Source of the DNA: Clostridiales bacterium
GTDB lineage: Bacteria > Bacillota_A > Clostridia > Oscillospirales > Oscillospiraceae
Assembly (NCBI GenBank): GCA_014799485.1
Contig: JAAVHY010000032.1
Coordinates: 9,042 to 73,041 of the forward strand
DNA length: 64,000 nucleotides
Reading direction: 5' to 3'
Shown in pieces: positions 34,718 to 41,102 of this stretch (position 1 is its first letter; every line of letters starts with the position of its first letter). The position numbers and the translations under genes were made by a program. Under the pieces are notes generated by a model that did no database searches, was not told where the DNA came from, and saw only the letters and a list, made by a program, of their open reading frames with translations.

Positions 34718-36139
34718 TTAACCCGCGTACTTGGTCAGCATCTCCACCCAGCTGCCCACGGTGAAGGACACGTCGGCGCAGTACTCGGGATCCTCCAGCA
34801 CCAGCTTGCCGGTGGTGGTCCACCAGTCGTAGCCGCGGTCGTTCTTGGCCTCGAACTCCACGGTGGTGCCGTCCTCAGCCATGCCGCCCTTGGAGTGGCC
34901 GTACTGGGCCTCGGTGCCCTCAGCCACGGTGGGGTTGGAGGAGTAGCCGCCCATGTCCTTGCCCCAGGCGGAGAAGCCGTCCACGGTCTCGGTCATGTAG
35001 GCGATGAAGGCGCAGGCGGTCCAGGGCAGGGGGCTGTTGTCGGTGACGAACAGGTAGTGGCAGTAGCCGTAGCCGCCGATGCCGGTGTAGCCGTCGTCAT
35101 AGGCCGCCACGTTGATGTTGTTCACGGAGACGGAGCTGGACTCCTCCACGCTGCGCAGCTTGGAGTACACCAGCAGGCCGAACTGGTCGGTAGCGGACTT
35201 GTCGACCAGGGTGTTGCAGATGGGGCCGTCGTCGGTCTGGGCGTTGTAGCTCTCCACCCACAGCTTGATCCACGCCAGGGCGTAAGCGCCGTCGGCGCCC
35301 AGGCCCAGATCCTCGGCCTCGGACTTCATGGCGTTGATGGTGGGCTGGAAGTAAGCCTGCTCGTCGGCGGACAGGGCGTTAAAGGCGTCCTTCAGCCAGC
35401 CGGCGTAGGTGTCCTGGGTGAGCATATACAGGAAGTTCTTGCCCACGATCTCGGAGTCGATGTCCATATACAGGCCGTGCTCGCCCTCGGCCACGAAGTC
35501 CCAGCAGTTGTCGTAGGTCTTGGAGCCGGTGTTGTTGTACATAAAGACCTTGTTCAGGGTCTGGAGGGCCAGGTAGCCGTTATAGCTGTCGGCGGAGACG
35601 CCGTTGGCCTCGGCCCACTCCTTGGGCACGAAGGTGTCCAGGATGCCGGTCTGCACCATCTTGGACTCGATCTGGTTGCCGTCCTGGATGAGGGTCATGG
35701 CGAAGGTGCCCTCGGGCTTCAGGGAGTCGGCGGTGAGCTGGTCGAAGATCTTGTTGTTCTTGGGCTGCTGCCAGTCGAACTCCATGTTGTAGCTGGAGTC
35801 GATGGACTGCAGGTACTCGATGAACAGAGGCAGGGCGCTCTTGCCGCGGCTGGAGTTGCCCACGCCGAAGAAGGTCTTGCCGTTGGACTCCTCGATGGCC
35901 TTCTTGGCCAGCTCCTCAAGGGTCATGCCTTCGGCTTCCTTGATGATCTTCTGCACGGCGCTCAGGTTGGCGTCGTCGGGCTTGGCGGGCTCCGGGTCGT
36001 TGTCCGCGGGGCCTGCGGGCTGGTTCTGGGAATTGTCCGCGGGCGGGTTGGAATTGGCGGCGGGAGCGCCGCCGCAGGCGGCCAGGGCCAGCAGCATAGC
36101 GGCCGCCAAAAGCAGAGAAATCAACTTCTTCATTTTCAT
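34718..36139 (-). CDS. ABC substrate-binding lipoprotein
   Basis: The 473-aa protein starts MKMKKLISLLLAAAMLLALA and continues to lipobox LAAC, then a Pro/Asn/Asp-rich linker of about 40 residues and a large type 2 periplasmic-binding fold. Local matches include TFFGVGNSSRGKSALPLFIE and FAMTLIQDGNQIESKMVQTG. GGAGG at 7 nt fixes the start. It is the first gene of the importer operon, read divergently from the sensor operon at 36.4 kb. Ligand unidentified; the fold and fused permease point to a ferric, phosphonate or organophosphate-like anion. Confidence 0.88.
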   Translation of the reverse strand: MKMKKLISLLLAAAMLLALAACGGAPAANSNPPADNSQNQPAGPADNDPEPAKPDDANLSAVQKIIKEAEGMTLEELAKKAIEESNGKTFFGVGNSSRGKSALPLFIEYLQSIDSSYNMEFDWQQPKNNKIFDQLTADSLKPEGTFAMTLIQDGNQIESKMVQTGILDTFVPKEWAEANGVSADSYNGYLALQTLNKVFMYNNTGSKTYDNCWDFVAEGEHGLYMDIDSEIVGKNFLYMLTQDTYAGWLKDAFNALSADEQAYFQPTINAMKSEAEDLGLGADGAYALAWIKLWVESYNAQTDDGPICNTLVDKSATDQFGLLVYSKLRSVEESSSVSVNNINVAAYDDGYTGIGGYGYCHYLFVTDNSPLPWTACAFIAYMTETVDGFSAWGKDMGGYSSNPTVAEGTEAQYGHSKGGMAEDGTTVEFEAKNDRGYDWWTTTGKLVLEDPEYCADVSFTVGSWVEMLTKYAG

Positions 36140-36206
36140 ATTCGTTCCTCCTTCGTCATTCCTGACAAATTCGATGGCGCTATTCCATAACTCCACCGTC
36201 ATTTTC

Positions 36207-36233
36207 ATTATAGGGCAGGCGGCAAAAAATGAA
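36207..36233 (-). promoter_or_regulatory. Promoter of the ABC importer operon
   Basis: Minus strand perfect TATAAT (36212-36207) with TTCATT (36233-36228) at 15-nt spacing. The poor -35 suits an activator-dependent promoter, in keeping with the divergent two-component system. The 5' leader is about 65 nt. Confidence 0.5.
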
Positions 36234-36308
36234 CAGTGGACAAAACTGCGTTTTTTTGAAAAATCCTGCGGAGGTTGTGAAATTTTGATGAAAATCCTTT
36301 GACAGATG

Positions 36309-36317
36309 TGGTATAAT
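36309..36317 (+). promoter_or_regulatory. Extended -10 promoter of the sensor operon
   Basis: TGGTATAAT (36309-36317) is a full extended -10 element; no convincing -35 at 17 nt. The first gene begins 84 nt downstream. The space between is a GC-rich leader without evident structure. Confidence 0.55.
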
Positions 36318-36400
36318 GTCGGCAAAACGTTTACTCCGCGCGGACAGGGCATCCCCAGGCGGGGAGCCGGCCCCGCGCCTATTTTTGAGGAGGTGCCGCC

Positions 36401-37429
36401 ATGAGACGCGGCGTGCCGTGTATCCTGCTGAGTTTTGCCCTGCTGCTTTCCCTGTGGGGCTGCGCGCCCCGGACGGGCTCCCCCGCCCCGGACTACGCCC
36501 CCGACGAGGCCCACCGGCTGGTGGTGTACACCTCCCACAAGGAGGAGGTGTGGCGGCCCATCGTCAAGGAGTTTGAGGAGCGCACCGGCATCTGGGTGGA
36601 CGTGGTGTACGGGGCCACCAGCGAGCTTTTGGAGCGCATCGCCCAGGAGGACAGGGCCCCGGCGGCGGACGTGATGTTCGGCGGCGGCGTAGAGAGCCTG
36701 GAGACCTACCGGGACTGCTTCACCCCCTACACCTGCGCCGAGGCAGAGCATATCTTAGCGCGCTTTTGCTCCCCGGACGATCTGTGGACGCCCTTTTCCG
36801 CCCTGCCGGCGGTGCTGGTCTACAACACCAAGCTGGTGTCCCCGGGGCGGGTCAGCGGCTGGGCCGACCTGCTGGACCCGGGCCTGAAGGGCAGGATCGC
36901 CTTCCCCGACCCGGCGGCGTCCGGGTCGTCCTTCACCGCCCTGGTCACCATGCTCAACGCCCTGGGCGGGGACCGGGAGGAGGTCATCCGGGCCTTTGCC
37001 GAGAACCTGGACGGCGTACAGCCGGATTCCTCCGGCACGGTGCTCACCGCCGTAGCCGACGGCTCCGCCCTGGCGGGGGTCACCCTGGAGGAGACTGCGC
37101 TGAAGCGCATTGCCGACGGGATGGACATCACCATGGTGTACCCCGAGGACGGGTCGAGCTGCGTCCCCGACGGCAGCGCCATCGTAAAGGGCGCCCCCCA
37201 CCAGGACAACGCCAGGCTTTTCCTGGATTTCACCGTCAGCCGGGAGGTGCAGGAGCTGCTGGTAAACCAGTTCTGCCGCCGGTCCATCCGGGACGACGTG
37301 GAGCCCCTGGCCGACCTGCCCGCCCTGGACGAGCTGTCCCTGGCGGATTACGATCTGGATCAGGCCGTCCGGGACCGGGACGCCATCCTCATGACCTGGG
37401 CCTTCTACTTTGGGGAGGACGCGCCATGA
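36401..37429 (+). CDS. Extracellular binding protein of a two-component system (PgtC/iron-type)
   Basis: The 342-aa lipoprotein (signal RRGVPCILLSFALLLSLWGC) is a type 2 binding protein: LVVYTSHKEEVWRPIVKEFE, ADVMFGGGVESLE and LPAVLVYNTKLVSPGRVSGW. The family includes ferric-binding proteins and PgtC, which presents ligand to a sensor kinase. Its gene overlaps the kinase gene (ATGA), so it is probably the ligand-sensing partner of that kinase rather than a transport component, since no permease is encoded on this strand. GAGGAGG precedes the ATG by 7 nt. Confidence 0.88.
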   Translation: MRRGVPCILLSFALLLSLWGCAPRTGSPAPDYAPDEAHRLVVYTSHKEEVWRPIVKEFEERTGIWVDVVYGATSELLERIAQEDRAPAADVMFGGGVESLETYRDCFTPYTCAEAEHILARFCSPDDLWTPFSALPAVLVYNTKLVSPGRVSGWADLLDPGLKGRIAFPDPAASGSSFTALVTMLNALGGDREEVIRAFAENLDGVQPDSSGTVLTAVADGSALAGVTLEETALKRIADGMDITMVYPEDGSSCVPDGSAIVKGAPHQDNARLFLDFTVSREVQELLVNQFCRRSIRDDVEPLADLPALDELSLADYDLDQAVRDRDAILMTWAFYFGEDAP

Positions 37430-39135
37430 AAAAACCGTTGACCGTCTCCTTCCGGGCCCGGCTGTTCGGGGCGTTCCTGGCGGCGGCGCTGGTGCCCCTG
37501 CTGGTCTGCTCGGCCATGCTGCTGCAAATTTTCCGCCTGCGCATGACCGATGCCGCCGAGGAGCAGGCCCGGGATCAGCTCGACCGCGCCCTGCGCGCCC
37601 TGGACGGGGGATATGCCGACTTTTCCGCCGCCGTGGACGCCCTCCGGGGGGACTCCCTGGTGCTGGGCGCGCTGACGGCCGGCGGCGTGGAGGATACCCG
37701 GGTGAACGCCCAGCTTTTCGCCGCCGCCGGGACCGCCCGGAATTACGCCCGATTCGATCTGTACGACGGGGAGGGCAACTGGCGCTACTCCACCCGGAAC
37801 GCTCCGGCGGAGCGGCGGCTCCCCCTTAACTGGGGGGTGCTGTACCGGGCAGAGGAGCGGGATACGCTGGCTTTCACCGCCGCCGGGGACCCCACCGACA
37901 CCGCCTCCCCCCTGCTCCAAGGGGCTGCGGTCCTCACGGATCAGGACGGGGGCAGGGCGGGCTATGCCGTCATCAGCCTGTACCAGTCCGACCTGCGCCA
38001 GCTGCTGGAGGGCGTTTACGGCGCCCAGGGCACGCTGATCCTGCTCAGCGACTACTGGCGGCCGGTGTACTGCGCCCAGCCCTCTTTGGCCGTCTCCCTG
38101 TCAGCGGAGCTGCGCGGCCGCCTGCTGTCCGGCCAGGGGCTGGAGGGCCTTTCCGACGACTTCCTCTACAGCGTGGAGCGCCACACCCCCATGGGGCTCT
38201 ACCTGATTCTCCAGCGGCCCCAGGTGTTCAACCGGGAAACCATGGGTCTGCTGTACACCGTCAGCGCCTCCAGCGCCCTGATCTGCGTCGTCATCTCGGT
38301 GCTCATGAGCCTGTCCCTCAGCCGCCAGATGTTCCGGCCCATCGCCCAGCTCCAGGGTGCCATCCGGGAGGTGGAGCGGGACAACCTGGACGTGCAGGTG
38401 GCCCAGCACCGGGACGATGAACTGGGGGAGCTGGCCCGGCGGTTCAACGACATGGTGGCCGCCCTCAAGCGAAGCCGGGAGACGCTGGTGGAAAACCAGC
38501 GGGAGCTCAACCAGGCCCAGATCCGGATGCTCCAGGCCCAGCTCAACCCCCACTTCCTGTGCAATACCCTGGACACCATGAAGTGGATCAGCAAGATCAA
38601 CAAGGTGCCCCAGGTGGCGCTGATGTCCACCGACCTGGCGGACATCCTGCGCTTTTGCATCTCCCCGGAGGAATTCGTCCCCCTGGGGCGGGAGGCGGAG
38701 ATTTTGGAGCGCTATATCGAAATACAGCGTATGCGCCTGTCCAATTCCTTCACCTTCACCCTGTCCCTGCCCGCCCCCCTGGCAGACTGTCTGGTGCCCA
38801 AGATGATCCTCCAGCCCATTGTGGAGAACGCCATCCTCCACGGGGTGGACGGCGTGGAGGACGGCGCGGTGAAGGTGGATATCGCCCAGACGCGGGACGG
38901 GCTGCTCTGCCTCACCGTCACCGACAACGGCGGGGGATTCCCCCCGGATATGCTGGGCCCCTTCCGGCAGACAGGCCACGCGGAGGGGCATCTGGGGCTT
39001 TACAACGTGGACACCATCCTGTTAAAGTATTATGGCGAGGGCTGCGGCCTGACCCTAAAGAACAAGACAGACGGCAGAGGGGCTGTGGTGACGGCCACCC
39101 TGCCCGTCCGCCGGAAGGAGGGCTCGGAATGCTGA
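37426..39135 (+). CDS. Sensor histidine kinase, YesM/LytS-like
   Basis: The 569-aa kinase has a transmembrane helix at residues 13-33, an extracellular sensor domain of about 240 residues (Cache-like), a second helix near 285 (SASSALICVVISVLMSLSL), HAMP, and the His_kinase domain with LNPHFLCNTLDTMKW (His about 375) and ATP-binding VENAILHGVD plus DNGGGFPPDMLG. The type phosphorylates AraC-family response regulators. It overlaps the preceding binding-protein gene by 4 nt and the regulator gene by 7 nt. Confidence 0.92.
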   Translation: MKKPLTVSFRARLFGAFLAAALVPLLVCSAMLLQIFRLRMTDAAEEQARDQLDRALRALDGGYADFSAAVDALRGDSLVLGALTAGGVEDTRVNAQLFAAAGTARNYARFDLYDGEGNWRYSTRNAPAERRLPLNWGVLYRAEERDTLAFTAAGDPTDTASPLLQGAAVLTDQDGGRAGYAVISLYQSDLRQLLEGVYGAQGTLILLSDYWRPVYCAQPSLAVSLSAELRGRLLSGQGLEGLSDDFLYSVERHTPMGLYLILQRPQVFNRETMGLLYTVSASSALICVVISVLMSLSLSRQMFRPIAQLQGAIREVERDNLDVQVAQHRDDELGELARRFNDMVAALKRSRETLVENQRELNQAQIRMLQAQLNPHFLCNTLDTMKWISKINKVPQVALMSTDLADILRFCISPEEFVPLGREAEILERYIEIQRMRLSNSFTFTLSLPAPLADCLVPKMILQPIVENAILHGVDGVEDGAVKVDIAQTRDGLLCLTVTDNGGGFPPDMLGPFRQTGHAEGHLGLYNVDTILLKYYGEGCGLTLKNKTDGRGAVVTATLPVRRKEGSEC

Positions 39136-39887
39136 AGGTCTTAGTCGTTGAAGACGAGGAGCTGATCCGGAAGGGCATCGTGCTGGCGGTGGACTGGGCC
39201 GCCCTGGACTGCGTCATCGTCGGGGAGGCGTCCAACGGCGAGGAGGCCCTGGACGCTGTGGAGCGGTACGCCCCCAGCCTCATCATCACCGATTTGAAAA
39301 TGCCCAAAATGGACGGGCTGGAGATGCTCCGCCGTCTGCGGGAGCGGGGGTGCACCGCTTACGTCATCATCCTCACCGCCTACGACAGCTTCGAGTACGC
39401 CCAGTCCGCCCTGCGGCTGGGTGCGGTGGATTTTCTGCTCAAGCCCTTCCACGACGGGGATCTGGAGCAGGCGGTGTCCAACCTGCGCCGGCGCGTCCAG
39501 TCCCCGGCCCCGGCGCAGAGCGCCGCCGCCCCTCCCCTCTTCCAGGAGCTGAAGAAGGGGGACAAGAGCAAGTACGTGCTGGGGGCCATGGACTACATCG
39601 GCGCCCACTACAACGACCCGGGCATCTCCGTAGGCGCTATCGCCCAGCACCTGGGGCTCAGCGAGGGCCATCTCAGCCACCTGTTCAAAAAGGAGACCGA
39701 CTACACCCTGCTCAACTACCTCACCCGCTACCGCATCCACAAGGCCATGGAGCTGCTGCGGGACTGCCGCGCCAAGGTCTATGAGGTGGCGGAGCAGGTG
39801 GGCTACAAGGACATCACCTACTTTTCCGCCACGTTCAAGAAGCTGGTGGGGGTGTCCCCGTCGGAATACCAGGACACCAGCGGATGA
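39129..39887 (+). CDS. Response regulator with AraC-type DNA-binding domain (YesN-like)
   Basis: The 252-aa protein has a receiver domain (VLVVEDEELIRKGI, phospho-Asp in IITDLKMPKMDG near residue 54, TAYDSFEYAQSALRLGAVDF, LKPF) and two AraC helix-turn-helices, AIAQHLGLSEGHLSHLFKKE and VAEQVGYKDITYFSATFKKL. It overlaps the kinase gene. The likely target is the divergent importer operon at 36.1 kb, whose -35 box is poor. A hairpin terminator follows. Confidence 0.93.
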   Translation: MLKVLVVEDEELIRKGIVLAVDWAALDCVIVGEASNGEEALDAVERYAPSLIITDLKMPKMDGLEMLRRLRERGCTAYVIILTAYDSFEYAQSALRLGAVDFLLKPFHDGDLEQAVSNLRRRVQSPAPAQSAAAPPLFQELKKGDKSKYVLGAMDYIGAHYNDPGISVGAIAQHLGLSEGHLSHLFKKETDYTLLNYLTRYRIHKAMELLRDCRAKVYEVAEQVGYKDITYFSATFKKLVGVSPSEYQDTSG

Positions 39888-39939
39888 CAGCCCGGTGGGC
39901 GGTCATCCGACCATCAGGCCCTTTCCCTTTCCAAAATGA

Positions 39940-39969
39940 AAGCCGCAGTGATAGAAATCACTGCGGCTT
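39940..39969 (+). terminator. Terminator of the sensor operon
   Basis: AAGCCGCAGTGAT/ATCACTGCGGCTT, perfect 13-bp stem with AGAA loop, then ATTTTACGG, 53 nt after the stop. From here to 40154 I see no gene. Confidence 0.8.
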
Positions 39970-40154
39970 ATTTTACGGAGGAGGTCTACCATCTTTTGAC
40001 TGCGTCCCATCCTCATCCAGGCGGCATAGGGAAAGGCTCCAAAGCCCTACGGCTGCCCGCCCTTCGAGGTTTCTTCTATTGTTTTCTTTTGTATGGGCCT
40101 AACATAATCAGTCCTGAGAATTTGCATTTTGGGGATAATACTTCTGTCTTTATA

Positions 40155-40379
40155 CTACTCCCCGGGGCCGGGGTAGATAACCTTCCTGAGATTCCAGTTT
40201 ATCGCTGCCTTCCGGGCGGCATCCTGGCGCTCGGCCTCATTTTTGTAAGACAGTTCCGCGGTATGGGCGCCGCAGTACCCACACTGGACATACACGCACC
40301 AACCGCCCTCTTCCTCAATGCTCCCTACGCTGCCGCAGCAGGGGCACTCCTGTAAATCGATCCCGTCAAAATGATCCAT
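40155..40379 (-). CDS. Lar-like small zinc-ribbon protein
   Basis: The 74-aa protein has two CxxC pairs, ECPCCGSVGSI and VQCGYCGAHTAEL, then RKAAINWNLRK. This layout (CPxCG...V.C..CGA...A...WN.R) is that of Lar-family restriction-alleviation proteins of phages and prophages; the bacterial homologues are mostly of unknown role. AGGAGGG precedes the ATG by 6 nt and a promoter lies upstream. Probably a phage-derived orphan at the edge of the accessory region. Confidence 0.7.
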   Translation of the reverse strand: MDHFDGIDLQECPCCGSVGSIEEEGGWCVYVQCGYCGAHTAELSYKNEAERQDAARKAAINWNLRKVIYPGPGE

Positions 40380-40416
40380 GGTCTGCCCTCCTATCATTTG
40401 CTTGCCTATTTGGGAT

Positions 40417-40445
40417 AGTGTACCACTGAAGATGAAAAAGCACAA
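40417..40445 (-). promoter_or_regulatory. Promoter of the Lar-like gene
   Basis: Minus strand TTGTGC (40445-40440), 17-nt spacer, TACACT (40422-40417), 38 nt before the start codon. Confidence 0.5.
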
Positions 40446-40490
40446 TACCAATTTGCTCGTGCCAGCCACGGCGCGGCCATTTGATTGTAA

Positions 40491-40637
40491 TTATGGCCCT
40501 TTTTTATGCACAAGCTCCTTCTCAACCACACACTCGTTTTTGATGCAGCCCACCAGATACTCCGGCCCTTCCACCACATGGGGGCGGATGTCTCCGCCGA
40601 TCGGGACGTACATGATATCCTCACCAACGTTTAATTC
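40491..40637 (-). pseudogene. C-terminal gene remnant, unrecognised
   Basis: A 48-codon open stretch ends at 40491 and reads protein-like: DIMYVPIGGDIRPHVVEGPE, then YLVGCIKNECVVEKEL. It stops being protein-like exactly where the yqeB fragment begins on the other strand (about 40635), so both look truncated at the same junction. No start codon or ribosome-binding site of its own. Family not recognised. Confidence 0.4.
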
Positions 40638-40960
40638 GCCCTCATTGAGCCAGACGCGGTGGTGGATTCCATCCTGGCCAAGCGGAACCTGGGCACACGC
40701 ATCACCAACGCGCCGGTGGTGGCGGGGGTAGGCCCCGGCTTCACCGCGGGAGCGGACTGTCACACGGTGGTGGAGACCATGCGGGGGCATTACCTGGGCC
40801 GGGCCATCCATGAGGGCTCCGCTCAGCCCAATACCGGTATCCCCGGTCTGATCGGCGGATTTTCTGGGGAGCGGGTGCTCCGGGCTCCTGCGGCGGGGTG
40901 CTGGAGGCCATTCTGGCGCTGTCTGATTTTCGATAAGGGAAAGGGGCAGCGGCCATAATT
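40635..40960 (+). pseudogene. yqeB: Truncated, frameshifted yqeB (EF2563 family selenium-dependent Mo-hydroxylase accessory protein)
   Basis: The open frame starts after a TAA and reads FALIEPDAVVDSILAKRNLG, then VVAGVGPGFTAGADCHTVVE, TMRGHYLGRAIHEGSAQPNT and GIPGLIGGFSGERVLRAPAA. This is the conserved body of YqeB/EF2563, a protein linked to selenium-dependent molybdenum hydroxylases. The N-terminal third is missing, and after LRAPAAG a frame change is needed to continue as GVLEAILALSDF. No start site. No other molybdenum hydroxylase gene is in the window. The following 41 kb position to 41102 holds nothing I can identify. Confidence 0.75.
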
Positions 40961-41102
40961 GGCTCCATGTTTTTTGAGATTTTACGTTTGCAGAAAAAGC
41001 ACAAAAATCATATAAAAAAGATGCTCCGAACCATAAGTCTACAGAAAGGAGAAATCAAGCAACCCAAAGCAAAGCATAAACAGGCATTTTAGCGCCTTTC
41101 TA

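Noticed and set aside
36140..36751. N-terminal extension of the substrate-binding lipoprotein to 36751
   Set aside because: The extension crosses the divergent operon and its promoter; the lipoprotein signal and GGAGG site place the start at 36139.
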